From: DATBLE01 sp963808815
GTDB taxonomy: Bacteria > Actinomycetota > Thermoleophilia > Gaiellales > Gaiellaceae
Length of the DNA: 64,000 nt
NCBI GenBank assembly: GCA_963808815.1
Contig: CAWEGI010000014.1
Location: 1-64,000, forward strand
Reading direction: 5' to 3'
Of the stretch, positions 24,095-33,111 are shown in pieces. Both the position numbers and the translations under genes were made by a program. The notes under the pieces are model-generated. The model saw only the letters and a program-made list of their open reading frames with translations, had not been told where the DNA came from and made no database searches. Every line of letters starts with the position of its first letter. Position 1 is the first letter of the stretch.

Positions 24095-25251
24095 ACCGCG
24101 CCTTCGGACAGCTCGTCCAGCCGGCCGGCGCGCTGCAGGTCGCGGAACGTGAAGCCGCCCAGGTAGACGGAGCCGAGGTCGGAGACGTCGAGCGCGATGT
24201 CCGCGTCCTCATTGGTCCTGACCGCCTCCCCGCCCGCCAGCCGCCAGCGGCCCTCGTTCCACGTGCAGAACCTGTCGCGGACGTCCAGGACGACTGAGCC
24301 CTCGCCCGTGTAGCCCCTCCCGGAGAGCGCCGCTTCCACGTCGACGAGCCGCACCCAGAGCCCGTCCGAGATCGTCGGCCTCGCCAGACTCGGGCGGGCG
24401 AGGAGCAGGCGCAGAGGGTGGTCGACGGGCTGCAGCCCGGCCGACACCGTCTTCGTCCAGTCGACATCGAGGAGGTAACGCCAGATCGACGCGGTCGCCG
24501 CGGGCGTCGTGGCGATCACCTCGATGGTGCGCAGCTTCGTTTCCGGCCCCAGGTCGCCGAAGGCGACGTGCAGGCGGTAGATCGCGTATGCCTGCGGCTC
24601 ACCGTCGACCTCGAGCACGGCGATGTGCTTGGGACTGCCGCCGAACCGGAAGTCCTCGGGGTCGACGAGCTGCCGGTTCCGCCACCAGGTCTCGGAACGC
24701 TCGTACATGCCCGGCGTGATCCGCTGCATCGCGTCGTAGACCGGTGGCAGCTGCTGCGCGGCGGCGTCGAAGTCGACCAGGCGCACACGGCCGACCGTGT
24801 CCACGCCCGGGCGGAACGCTGAGAACGACTTGTCGACGTCGAATTGGGCGTTCAGCGAGGCGAGCCCGTAGCCGTATCGGCCGTAGATCGTCTCCTCGGA
24901 TGCCCACAGCGCTGCGATGGGCTCACCTCGCTCGTGAACGTCGTCGAGCTGGGTGCGCATCATCGAGCGGAGGACGCCCCGCCGCCGATGCGTCGGCAGG
25001 ACGCCGACGACCGTCACGCCGGCGGTCGGCAGCTGAACGCCGCCGGGCACGGTCATCCGGAAGCCGAGCACGCCCGCGCCGCCGACGATCGAGCCGTCGT
25101 CTTCCACCGCGGCGTGCATGCGCTCGAGCTCGAAGACCTTCAGCCAGCGTTCTGTCCAGGCGTCGTCCGGTTTCTCCCGGCCGAAGTAGTGGACGATCGC
25201 GCCGACGGCGTCGCGCAGCTCCTCAGCGCTCGTGCACGTGCGGATCTCCAT
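24034..25251 (-). CDS. eis: Eis-family N-acetyltransferase
   Basis: 405 residues: two tandem GNAT-like folds and a C-terminal sterol-carrier-like domain. The acetyl-CoA loop is VVGVLPTHRRRGVLRSMM (about 80-97), the tyrosine region ETIYGRYGYG (about 118-127), and the chain ends in Phe (PEIF). In mycobacterial Eis the catalytic general base is the C-terminal carboxylate of a terminal Phe and the acid a Tyr, so both features fit. Eis enzymes acetylate amines, including aminoglycosides; the natural substrate here is unknown. Its ATG overlaps the pcrA stop (TGATG). Confidence 0.9.
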   Translation of the reverse strand: MEIRTCTSAEELRDAVGAIVHYFGREKPDDAWTERWLKVFELERMHAAVEDDGSIVGGAGVLGFRMTVPGGVQLPTAGVTVVGVLPTHRRRGVLRSMMRTQLDDVHERGEPIAALWASEETIYGRYGYGLASLNAQFDVDKSFSAFRPGVDTVGRVRLVDFDAAAQQLPPVYDAMQRITPGMYERSETWWRNRQLVDPEDFRFGGSPKHIAVLEVDGEPQAYAIYRLHVAFGDLGPETKLRTIEVIATTPAATASIWRYLLDVDWTKTVSAGLQPVDHPLRLLLARPSLARPTISDGLWVRLVDVEAALSGRGYTGEGSVVLDVRDRFCTWNEGRWRLAGGEAVRTNEDADIALDVSDLGSVYLGGFTFRDLQRAGRLDELSEGAVYLADAIFRTEGLPWCPEIF

Positions 25252-27401
25252 CAGGCGATCTTCTCCAGCGGCGCATACTCGAGCATCAGCCTGCGCTCGG
25301 CGCCGTCGTCGGCGAACCGCACGGTGACGACGCCGCCCGGCTCGATGCGGACGACGACACCCTCGCCCAGGGTCCCGTGGCGCACGGAGTCACCGGTCGC
25401 CAGGGCGGGGACGTGCTCGCGCGGCGTCACGTCACGGGCGCCGTAGCCGCTCCACGAGGCCGGCCGCAGCCGCTCGACGACGACGCCCTCGCCCGGCAGC
25501 TCGTCGAGGAAGCGCGAGGGGAGATTGAAGGCCCGGCTGCCCCAGAGCGAGCGCGAGGTCGCGTGGGTCAGCACGAGGCGCTCCTCGGCGCGCGTCATCC
25601 CGACGTAGGCGAGGCGCCGCTCCTCCTCCACCCCCTGCTCCTCGATCGAGCGCATGTGCGGGAAGATCCCCTCCTCCATCCCGATCACGAACACGGCCTT
25701 GAACTCGAGGCCCTTCGCATTGTGGATGGTCATCAGCGTGACGAGGCTCTGCTCGCCGCGGATCGCGTCCTGGTCGGAGTAGAGCGAGATCTCCTGGAGG
25801 AACCCGGACAGGCTGGGCTCCTGTGCCTGCTGCAGGTACTCCCGGCCGACGCCCACCAGCTCGTGCAGGTTCTCGAGCCGGCCCTGCGCCTCGATCGTCC
25901 GCTCCGCCTCGAGCGCCTCCGCGTACCCGGAGCGCTCGAGCACGGCCTCGATCAGCTCTGGCACGGGCAGGTCCTGCGCTGCCGCCTGGAGCGAGATCAG
26001 CACCGTGCGCAGCGCCGAGACGTTCTTCAGCGGCGCCGCGCCGATCCCCGCCTCCTCCGGATAGGCGAGCGACTCGAACAGCGACATCCCGTGCCCGTCG
26101 GCGTATGCGCGCAGGCGGTTCATGCTCGCGTCGCCGATGCCGCGCCTCGGCCTGTTCGAGATGCGCAGGAGCGCGGCGGCGTCGAACGGGTTGTCCAGCA
26201 CTTGCAGGTACGCGACGAGGTCCTTGATCTCGGCGCGCTCGTAGAAGCGCGGCCCGCCGATGACCTGGTAGGCGATCCCCTGGCGGACGAGCACGTCCTC
26301 CAGCACCCGCGACTGCGCGTTCGTCCGGTAGAAGACCGCGACCTCCTCGGCCGAGTAGCCCTCCTCCACGAGCGCGGCGATCTCGGCTGCCACGAACCGC
26401 GCCTCGGCGTGCTCGTCCTCCACCTCGATCGCGTGCACCGGCAGCCCCTCGCCGAGCTCCGACCAGAGGTTCTTCTCCTTGCGCTCGCGGTTGTTTGCGA
26501 TCACCGCGTTCGCCGCGTTGAGGATGGTGTTGGTCGAGCGGTAGTTCTGCTCGAGCGGGATCACGCGGGTCTCGGGGAAGTCGCGCTCGAACTCGAGGAT
26601 GTTCCGGATGTCGGCGCCCCTGAATGCGTAGATCGACTGATCTGGATCTCCGACCACCATCAGGTTCCGGTGCTTGCCGGCGAGCAGCTGGAGCAGCCGG
26701 TACTGCGCGTGGTTCGTGTCCTGATACTCGTCGACCAGCACGTACCGGAACGCCTTCTGCCAGCGCTCCAGCGCTTCGGGGAACCGCTCCAGCACCTCGA
26801 CGGTGAGCATCAGCAGGTCGTCGAAGTCCATCGCGTTCGAGTCGTGCAGCCGCTTCTGGTACAGCCGGTACACGTCGGCCACGGTCTGGTCGTAGAACGA
26901 CTCGACGCGGCTCAGGTACTCGTCCGGGCCGATCAGCTGGTTCTTCGCGTTCGAGATCTGCGCGTGGATCCCGCGCGGGACGAACCGCTTCGGATCGCGG
27001 TCGAGATCCTCCAGGCACTGCTTGGTCAGCCGCACCTGGTCGGCCTGGTCGTAGATCGAGAAGTTCGACTTGTAGCCGAGCCGCGCCGCCTCGCGGCGGA
27101 GGATCCGCCCGCACGCGGCGTGGAAGGTGAGGATCCAGATCGCCCGGGCGACGTTGCCGAGCAGGCCCTCGAGCCGGTCGCGCATCTCCCCGGCCGCCTT
27201 GTTCGTGAACGTGATCGCGAGGATCTCGTTCGGGTGCACGCCGCAGGCCGAGATCAGGTGCGCGACCCGGTAGGTGAGGACGCGGGTCTTCCCCGAGCCG
27301 GCGCCGGCGATCACGAGCAGCGGCCCCTCGGTCGTCAGCACCGCCTCCCGCTGGGCCGGGTTCAGGTCGGCGAGGTAGTCCTGCGGCTTCGCGACGGCCA
27401 T
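25251..27401 (-). CDS. pcrA: UvrD/PcrA-type ATP-dependent DNA helicase
   Basis: 716-residue superfamily 1A helicase. Visible motifs: LNPAQREAV (Q motif), Walker A GAGSGKT at 33-39, ITFTNKAAGEMRDR, DEYQDTN (Walker B), GDPDQSIYAFRGA, LEQNYRST, TIHNAKGLEF and YVGMTRAEERL, then a C-terminal Tudor-like segment (LGEGVVVRIEPGG). It unwinds DNA 3'-5' in repair and replication restart. The frame is open upstream to 27929 but the ATG at 27401 matches the family start. eis overlaps its stop. Confidence 0.96.
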   Translation of the reverse strand: MAVAKPQDYLADLNPAQREAVLTTEGPLLVIAGAGSGKTRVLTYRVAHLISACGVHPNEILAITFTNKAAGEMRDRLEGLLGNVARAIWILTFHAACGRILRREAARLGYKSNFSIYDQADQVRLTKQCLEDLDRDPKRFVPRGIHAQISNAKNQLIGPDEYLSRVESFYDQTVADVYRLYQKRLHDSNAMDFDDLLMLTVEVLERFPEALERWQKAFRYVLVDEYQDTNHAQYRLLQLLAGKHRNLMVVGDPDQSIYAFRGADIRNILEFERDFPETRVIPLEQNYRSTNTILNAANAVIANNRERKEKNLWSELGEGLPVHAIEVEDEHAEARFVAAEIAALVEEGYSAEEVAVFYRTNAQSRVLEDVLVRQGIAYQVIGGPRFYERAEIKDLVAYLQVLDNPFDAAALLRISNRPRRGIGDASMNRLRAYADGHGMSLFESLAYPEEAGIGAAPLKNVSALRTVLISLQAAAQDLPVPELIEAVLERSGYAEALEAERTIEAQGRLENLHELVGVGREYLQQAQEPSLSGFLQEISLYSDQDAIRGEQSLVTLMTIHNAKGLEFKAVFVIGMEEGIFPHMRSIEEQGVEEERRLAYVGMTRAEERLVLTHATSRSLWGSRAFNLPSRFLDELPGEGVVVERLRPASWSGYGARDVTPREHVPALATGDSVRHGTLGEGVVVRIEPGGVVTVRFADDGAERRLMLEYAPLEKIA

Positions 27402-27411
27402 GCGCCCGATG

Positions 27412-27545
27412 CTAGCGGTGCGCGGCGGCGGTCTTTCCGGACGTGGCCAGCACTGCATCGACTGCAGCGGCGAACGTCTTCCATTCGAGCCGTCTGACCG
27501 CGAGCGCCTCGCGGCCTGCAGTGGTGACCCGGTAGATGCGGCGCC
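27412..27545 (-). pseudogene. C-terminal fragment of a PadR-family regulator
   Basis: Reading RRRIYRVTTAGREALAVRRL then EWKTFAAAVDAVLATSG to a stop at 27412, this is the dimerisation end of a PadR-type winged-helix repressor (the YRxTxAGREAL block is diagnostic). The helix-turn-helix part is absent; upstream sequence is out of frame and then the flippase gene ends. A decayed gene or local deletion. Confidence 0.5.
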
Positions 27546-27604
27546 GCCGCGGCGGGACGGCCGGTCGCGCAGCCTCGGATCTTCCAGGTCTGGCGGCGGC
27601 GGGC

Positions 27605-28564
27605 CTAGCCCGCAGCGCGGAAGGCGGCCCGCGGCAGCTCGGCGAAGCGGCGGCCGTAGAGCGCGAGGCCGACCAGTGCCGCGGACGCGGTGATCGCGGT
27701 CGCCATCATCGGCATGACGAGGCTCGCCGCGACGGCGGTCGCGCCAGCATGGCCGACCATCGCCAGGGCACCGACGGCTGCGCCCTGATACAGCCCCGCG
27801 TTGCCCGGGAGGATCGGTGCGACATTGGCGAGCCCGGTGACCGTCATGTAGACCAGCGCGGTGCCGAGGCCGGCGTGGACACCGAGGGCGTTCAGCGTCA
27901 GCGTGACGCCGAGCCAGCGCACTGCCCACGTGGCGAGGAGGATCGCCAGCGTCCGCAGGAGCACCGGACGGGGAGCGCCGGCGGCGGCGAGGAAGCCGTC
28001 GGCCCAGGCCGGCAGCCGGCGACCGAGTCTGTGGTGGAGAGCGGCCGCGACGGCGATGCCGCCCCCGGCGAGGGTGACCGCGCCGATCAGCGCACCGCGC
28101 ACCCAGCCGGGAACCGGTAGGAAGACCCCGGCGGTCGCGCCGACGAGACAGAACGCGATCGCCTCGGTCAGATGCGCGGCGAGCAGGCTGCCTCCCGCAC
28201 GCGGCAGGCCGGGCCAGCGGTTGGCCGAGGCGGCGCGGAGCACGCCGACCTTCGCCGCCTCACCGAGTCGGCCGGGAAGAACGGTGTCGAGGAAGGATCC
28301 GATCGCACTCGAGGCGTAGATGGCGCGGAAGCCCACGCCCGGGCCGAGCGTCTGGCGCCAGGCCAGCGCGCGCAACGGCTGGACCACGGCGCCGACAGCG
28401 AAGCCGGCACTGAGCAGGAGCCAGTCCGGGCTCGCCGCTGCCGAGACGGCGTCGCCGGCCGTCCGGCGCGCGACCACCGCGAAGGCGGCCACGGTCGCAA
28501 CTGCGATCGCGCCCGGGAGGACGTACCTGCGCATGCGAGGGCCGACCGGCATCCTCCTGCCCAT
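27605..28564 (-). CDS. Flippase-like membrane protein (LPG-synthase TM family)
   Basis: About 320 residues and eight or more hydrophobic helices of the UPF0104/lysylphosphatidylglycerol synthase transmembrane family. Recognisable blocks are PLRALAWRQTLG, SFLDTVLPGRLGEAAKV and NVAPILPGNAGLYQGA. These proteins lie in the inner membrane and are linked to lipid-carrier transport. Several ATGs (28564, 28552, 28534) compete and none has a well-placed ribosome site. The gene overlaps or abuts neither neighbour strongly. Confidence 0.8.
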   Translation of the reverse strand: MGRRMPVGPRMRRYVLPGAIAVATVAAFAVVARRTAGDAVSAAASPDWLLLSAGFAVGAVVQPLRALAWRQTLGPGVGFRAIYASSAIGSFLDTVLPGRLGEAAKVGVLRAASANRWPGLPRAGGSLLAAHLTEAIAFCLVGATAGVFLPVPGWVRGALIGAVTLAGGGIAVAAALHHRLGRRLPAWADGFLAAAGAPRPVLLRTLAILLATWAVRWLGVTLTLNALGVHAGLGTALVYMTVTGLANVAPILPGNAGLYQGAAVGALAMVGHAGATAVAASLVMPMMATAITASAALVGLALYGRRFAELPRAAFRAAG

Positions 28565-28604
28565 CGGCCGGAAGCGCCCGCGACAGTTCCCCCGGCCGAG
28601 GGCT

Positions 28605-29321
28605 CTAGCCGGAGGTCGCCCGCTCCAGCGCAGGCTCGATCCACGCCGTCGCTGCGGCGAGCGCGCCCGGATCACCGGACTTGATCACGATCGCGACCTC
28701 CGCCACCCCGCCGGCGAAGCTCGGGTACGAACCGACGAGGACGCCCGGGTGGCGCGCGGTCACCTCCTCGAGCACGTCGACGATGCGGCTCTCGGTCGTC
28801 CGGTAGGTCCTTCGCCAGGTGGCGATCGGCGCTCCACCGGGCATCTCCTCGGCGATCGTCTCGAACATCGCCTCCATCTCGGCCGGCAGGCCCGGTAGCA
28901 CGTAGACGTTCTCGATCACGAAGCCCGGCGCTCCGCCGTTCGGGATCTCGAGTGGGCGGCTGCCCTCCGGGAGCTGCGCCCAGCGGGCCGCGTACTCGGG
29001 GTCACCGGTGAAACGCGCGCGAAGTCGCGCTGCGACGTCGCCGACCTCCACCTGACCGACGCCGAACGCGGCGGCGATCGATTCGCGGGTGACGTCGTCC
29101 GGCGTGCCGCCGAGCCCGCCGGTGACGACCACGACGTCCACAGCCGCCGCCTGCTCGCGGACGAACGCAGCGACGCGGTCGATCTCGTCCGCCACCACCG
29201 CGATCAGCGTGACGTCGACGCCCAGCGCGGCCAGCCGCCGTGCCAGCCACGAGCCGTTCGTGTTCTCGACGTCCCCCGACAGGAGCTCGTTCCCGACGGT
29301 GACAATCGCGGCCCGGGCCAT
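28605..29321 (-). CDS. CinA-like molybdopterin-binding-domain protein
   Basis: 238 residues covering only the MoCF/CinA N-terminal domain: TVGNELLSGDVENTN at the start and the VVVTGGLGGTPDDVTRE phosphate loop, followed by PNGGAPGF and VLPGLPAEM. The C-terminal nicotinamide-nucleotide amidase domain of full CinA is absent. Members of this short group act as ADP-ribose or nucleotide pyrophosphatases or are uncharacterised. Divergent from the gene at 29341 with only 19 bases between starts. Confidence 0.85.
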   Translation of the reverse strand: MARAAIVTVGNELLSGDVENTNGSWLARRLAALGVDVTLIAVVADEIDRVAAFVREQAAAVDVVVVTGGLGGTPDDVTRESIAAAFGVGQVEVGDVAARLRARFTGDPEYAARWAQLPEGSRPLEIPNGGAPGFVIENVYVLPGLPAEMEAMFETIAEEMPGGAPIATWRRTYRTTESRIVDVLEEVTARHPGVLVGSYPSFAGGVAEVAIVIKSGDPGALAAATAWIEPALERATSG

Positions 29322-29340
29322 CGCGAGCGAGTATACGAAC

Positions 29341-30090
29341 GTGCTCGAAGAGCTCCTGGAGCGGCGCGAGCGCGACTGCCGGCTCCTACCCGACCGCGCG
29401 CTGCAGACCCTGGACGAGGCAGAGCACTTCCTGTTCGAGCGTGGGCTGCTGACGCGTAACCCCTCGCTCTCGCTGCCGAGCCTCTTCGGAGCCTGTCACG
29501 AGGAGCCGTACAGGGCAGGCGCGGGCGGCTTCGGCGAGTGGCCCAGCACGAAGTGGCCCTGGAGCTTCGAGCTCGCCCTGCGGCCGGGCGTCGTCGCCCC
29601 GAAGATCCACCTGGGCAAGACGCTCTACCTGAGCCCGGATACGGCTCGACTGGCCGATCCGATCATCCGCGACGAGCTCGACCGGCTGAGGCGGGCCGAC
29701 CCGGACTGGGCCCGCGTGCTCGACCACCTCGTCGACGCAGGCCCGTCGACTCCGGCCGACCTCTGCGTCGAGCTCGGGCTCGAACGCCGACAGCTGAAGG
29801 CGATCCGCGCGCCGCTCGAGCGGTGCGGTGCGATCGTCGGCCGGTGGGAGGGCGAGCAGAACGTGCTCCACCGCTGGGACCAGCTGGGCGTCGGGCCGGG
29901 CTCGAGTGCGGCCGACCTCGGCGAACTGGTCGTCGCGGCGGTCGAGGCCGCGGTGGTCGTGCCCGACCGCGAGCCGCGCCGCTGGTTCTCGTGGCGCTGG
30001 CTATGGCGCGAGGATCTGATCGAGCGGCTGGTCGAGGAGGGCCGGCTGGTCAGGCCCTCGCCGGGCTGGCTCGCGGCCGACGGCGTGTAG
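29341..30090 (+). CDS. Conserved hypothetical, winged-helix-like protein
   Basis: 249 residues from a GTG. Distinct blocks are SLPSLFGACHEEPYRAG, FGEWPSTKWPWSFEL, KIHLGKTLYLSP, then a helical domain (PSTPADLCVELGLERRQLKA) that looks like a winged helix. The layout resembles actinobacterial proteins distantly related to AlkZ/YcaQ-type winged-helix families. A DNA-related role is possible but not shown. Confidence 0.6.
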   Translation: MLEELLERRERDCRLLPDRALQTLDEAEHFLFERGLLTRNPSLSLPSLFGACHEEPYRAGAGGFGEWPSTKWPWSFELALRPGVVAPKIHLGKTLYLSPDTARLADPIIRDELDRLRRADPDWARVLDHLVDAGPSTPADLCVELGLERRQLKAIRAPLERCGAIVGRWEGEQNVLHRWDQLGVGPGSSAADLGELVVAAVEAAVVVPDREPRRWFSWRWLWREDLIERLVEEGRLVRPSPGWLAADGV

Positions 30091-30100
30091 CGCACGCGCG

Positions 30101-30847
30101 TCAGCGCAGGCCGAGGACCACGACCAGCACGACCGCTTCGACGACCTGCGTCGCAGCCCCGAGGGTGTCGCCGGTGACGCCGCCGAGCCACGACCGGCAG
30201 CCGATTCCGGCGCCGAGCGCCACGAGCGCAGCCACACCGATCGCGACCGCTCCGTCCCAGCCGAGCAGCGCAACCGCGCCGCCGGCCCCGAGTGCCGCGG
30301 CGATTGTCGCGCCCCCCGCCGAGACGCGTCCCGAGAGCACGCTCCCCGGCCCTTCTTCGCTGCGCGCGTACGGCAGCCAGCGGGCCAGCGGGGGCGAGAC
30401 GGCACGGGACAGGGCGCCGGCGGACGCGAAGGCCGCTACGGCGTCTCCCTGCACGGCGAGTCCGCCCAGTGAGCCCACCTCCACCATCAGGACGAGTGCG
30501 AGGGCCGTCACGCCGTAGCTCCCCACCCGGGAGTCGCGCATGATCGCGAGCGCGCGGGCCCGATCCACACCACCGAGGGCGTCTGCGGTGTCCGCGAGGG
30601 CATCGAGGTGAAGCGCGCCGGTAACGAGGGCAACAGCAGCGATGCCCACCGCCCCGGCCACGAACGCGGGGAGGGACCGCTCGAGCCCGGCAGCGACGAG
30701 GCCGCCCAGGGCTCCAACTCCCGCGCCGACGACGGGGAACAGCGCGGCGCCGCGCGCCACGTCGGCTCCGTCGAGCGCGATCCACCGGCCCACCGGGACA
30801 CGCGTGAGGAAGGCGACCGCCGCCGCGGCCGCCCTAGCGACCTGCAT
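30101..30847 (-). CDS. cobS: Adenosylcobinamide-GDP ribazoletransferase (cobalamin synthase)
   Basis: 248-residue integral membrane enzyme joining adenosylcobinamide-GDP and alpha-ribazole to form the B12 nucleotide loop. Landmarks: FLTRVPVGR near the N-terminus, HLDALADTADALGG (acidic metal-binding motif) and RDSRVGSYG. Last gene of btuFCD-cobUTS. The ATG at 30847 lies inside the end of cobT (14-base overlap), so translation is coupled. Confidence 0.92.
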   Translation of the reverse strand: MQVARAAAAAVAFLTRVPVGRWIALDGADVARGAALFPVVGAGVGALGGLVAAGLERSLPAFVAGAVGIAAVALVTGALHLDALADTADALGGVDRARALAIMRDSRVGSYGVTALALVLMVEVGSLGGLAVQGDAVAAFASAGALSRAVSPPLARWLPYARSEEGPGSVLSGRVSAGGATIAAALGAGGAVALLGWDGAVAIGVAALVALGAGIGCRSWLGGVTGDTLGAATQVVEAVVLVVVLGLR

Positions 30848-31854
30848 CGGTGACGCCGGCCGCGTCGAACGTGGCCATCTCGTCGAGGATCGCCAGCCCG
30901 GCGTGCAGGATCGGAAGCGCCAGCGCCGCGCCGCTGCCCTCCCCGAGGCGCAGCCCGAGGTCGAGGAGCGGGTCGAGCCCGAGGGCCTCGAGCACGAGCG
31001 CATGCCCGGGCTCGGGCGAGCGGTGCGCCGCGACCATCGAGGCGCTCGTTCCCGGTCTGATCCGTTCGGCCGCAAGGGCCGCCGTGCCGCTGATGAACCC
31101 GTCGAGCAGGGTGACCAGACGGCGGTCGGCCGCGCCCAGCGCGACACCCGCGAGGAACGCGATCTCGAATCCGCCCAGCACGGCGAGCGTGTCGACCGGT
31201 TCGCTCCCGCGCGTTCCGTTGACCGCCAGCGCGCGCCGCACGGCGGCGACCTTGCGCTCGAGCCCCACGGCGTCGAGCCCGGTTCCCGGGCCGCATACAG
31301 CCTCCGGCTCGGCGCCGAGGAAGGCCGCGGCGAGCGCGGACGCCGAGGTCGTGTTCCCGATGCCCATCTCGCCGAGCGCGACGATGCCGACGCCGTCGTC
31401 GGCGAGCTCCGCAGCCACAGTCACCCCTGCGGCGAGGCACTGCTCCGCCTGTTCGCGCGTCATCGCCGGTCCCTCGGTCAGGTCGTCCGGTGCCCGCGCC
31501 GGCCCGGAGGTCGCGGACGCCGGCGACGGGCGGACCGACGACCCCGAGGTCGAAGACGTGAAGCTCGGCACCCACGAGGCGTGCGAGGACGCAGATCGCC
31601 GCGCCGCCGCCCGCGAAGTTCGCCAGCATCTGCGCGGTCACCTCCTGCGGATACGCGCTGACGCCCCGGGAGGCGACACCGTGGTCGGCGGCGGCGATCA
31701 CGACAGCGGCCCGCAACCGCCCGGGGGTGGGCGTGCCGCGGATCGCGGCGATGCGGACGGCGAGGTCCTCCAGCCGGCCGAGACTGCCACGAGGCTTCGT
31801 CTTGGCGTCGAGCGCGGCGCGCGCCGCGACCGCGGCGGAATCAGGCGTCGACAA
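30834..31854 (-). CDS. cobT: Nicotinate-nucleotide-dimethylbenzimidazole phosphoribosyltransferase, one frameshift
   Basis: N-terminal part: AKTKPRGSLGRLEDLA, VVIAAADHGVASRGVSAYP and QEVTAQMLANFAGGGAAI, all CobT blocks. Near 31500 the frame shifts by one; the rest continues with MGIGNTTSASALAAA, ALGAADRRLVTLLDGFISG and a C-terminal EGSGAALALP (catalytic Glu region). Together they make a full-length enzyme that activates dimethylbenzimidazole as alpha-ribazole phosphate. The start is probably a TTG at 31854 overlapping cobU. The break is likely a sequence error, since both halves are intact. Confidence 0.88.
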
Positions 31855-32350
31855 GCGGAATCGCCTTCCCGGCGACGACGAGCAGCGCGCGATCCGCCGC
31901 CTCGACCCAGCTCGCGTTGACACGGCCGAGTACGTCGCGGTAGCGCCGGCCGAGCGCTGTGACCGGCACGATGCCCATCCCGACCTCGTTGGAGACGGCG
32001 ACGGTCAGCCCGGCACGGCCGGCGGCCGCCCCGGCGACGCTGCCGGCGGTCGCCTCGACAGCGCCGTCCGCCCACCCCGCCTCGAGCAGGTTGGCCACCC
32101 AGAGCGAGAGGCAGTCGACGACGACGCTCGACTGCGGGCCCACGTTGGCGAGCGCCGTCCCGAGCTCGATCGTCTCCTCGACGGTCGTCCAGCCGGACGG
32201 TCGCTCCGCCCGATGACGGCGGATCCGCTCCTCCATCTCGGAGTCCAGCGCAGCGGCCGTGGCGATCAGCGTCGCCTCCTCGCCGGCCAGCCGCTGGGCG
32301 AGCGCCGACTTCCCGCTGCGTGCGCCACCGAGCAGCACGACCAGGCTCAC
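31841..32350 (-). CDS. cobU: Adenosylcobinamide kinase / guanylyltransferase
   Basis: 169 residues with the P-loop GGARSGKS at 8-15, IATAAALDSEMEERIRRHRA (guanylylation region) and VVVDCLSLWVANLL. It phosphorylates adenosylcobinamide and transfers GMP to it, the step before CobS. The GTG at 32350 overlaps the btuD stop (GTGA). Part of the riboswitch-controlled B12 operon. Confidence 0.93.
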   Translation of the reverse strand: MSLVVLLGGARSGKSALAQRLAGEEATLIATAAALDSEMEERIRRHRAERPSGWTTVEETIELGTALANVGPQSSVVVDCLSLWVANLLEAGWADGAVEATAGSVAGAAAGRAGLTVAVSNEVGMGIVPVTALGRRYRDVLGRVNASWVEAADRALLVVAGKAIPLVDA

Positions 32351-33111
32351 CGCCGCACCGGGATCACCGCGCCCTCGAGCACGCGAACGCGTGCGCCGTA
32401 ATGCTCCTCGATCAGCGGCTCGGTGAGCACCTCAGCCGCAGCGCCCTCGGCGACGATACGCCCGCCGGAGAGCAGCAGGAGCTTCGGGGCGTAGAGGCCG
32501 GCGAGGGTCAGGTCGTGCATGGCGGCGACGACTGTCAGCCCTGCATCCAGGCGCAGGCCGTCGATCAGCTCGAGCGCCTCCTGCTGGCGGCCGGCGTCGA
32601 GGGCGCTGGTCGGCTCGTCGAGCAGGAGGAGCGGCGCCTCCTGGGCGAGAGCGCGCGCAAGAACCGCCCGCTGGCGCTCACCGCCGGAGAGCGTGCCCAG
32701 CTGCCGGTTCACGAGCTCGGCCAGGTCCAGCCGGGCGACGGCCGACGCGGCGGCGGCGAGGTCCCTCCGCCCCTCGCGGCCCATGTAGGAGACGTACGGC
32801 GTCCGGCCGAGCAGGACGTACTCCTCGACGCTCATGCCCGCGGGCAGCAGGGGCGTCTGCGGGACGAGGGCGACCCGCTGGGCCACGTCCTTCCGGCGCA
32901 GCGCGCGCAACGGATCGCCGTCCAGCCGGATCTCGCCCCGATGCCCGACCAACCCGGCGATCGCGCGCATCAGGCTGGTCTTGCCGGCGCCGTTCGGCCC
33001 GATCAGAGTCACCCAATCGCCGTGCTCGACCGAGAACGACACCCCGTCCACGACGTTGCGCCCGCCGAGCCGGACGGTGACGTGGCCGAGCTCGAGCGCT
33101 GCCTTCGGCAC
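32347..33111 (-). CDS. btuD: Corrinoid (B12) ABC transporter ATPase
   Basis: 254-residue ABC ATPase: Walker A GPNGAGKTS, Q-loop VPQTPLLPAG, signature LSGGERQR, Walker B LLLLDEPTSALD, and the H-loop AAMHDLT. It powers the BtuC permease. The GTG at 33111 shares one base with the btuC stop (TAGTG). FecE/BtuD-type importers also serve siderophores, but the riboswitch and cob genes fix corrinoid as the substrate. Confidence 0.92.
   Translation of the reverse strand: MPKAALELGHVTVRLGGRNVVDGVSFSVEHGDWVTLIGPNGAGKTSLMRAIAGLVGHRGEIRLDGDPLRALRRKDVAQRVALVPQTPLLPAGMSVEEYVLLGRTPYVSYMGREGRRDLAAAASAVARLDLAELVNRQLGTLSGGERQRAVLARALAQEAPLLLLDEPTSALDAGRQQEALELIDGLRLDAGLTVVAAMHDLTLAGLYAPKLLLLSGGRIVAEGAAAEVLTEPLIEEHYGARVRVLEGAVIPVRR

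Noticed and set aside
24744..27497. A 917-codon open frame on the plus strand opposite pcrA
   Set aside because: It is the antisense shadow of a strongly conserved helicase gene, is Arg/Glu-rich with no recognisable motif, and is typical of high-GC DNA.
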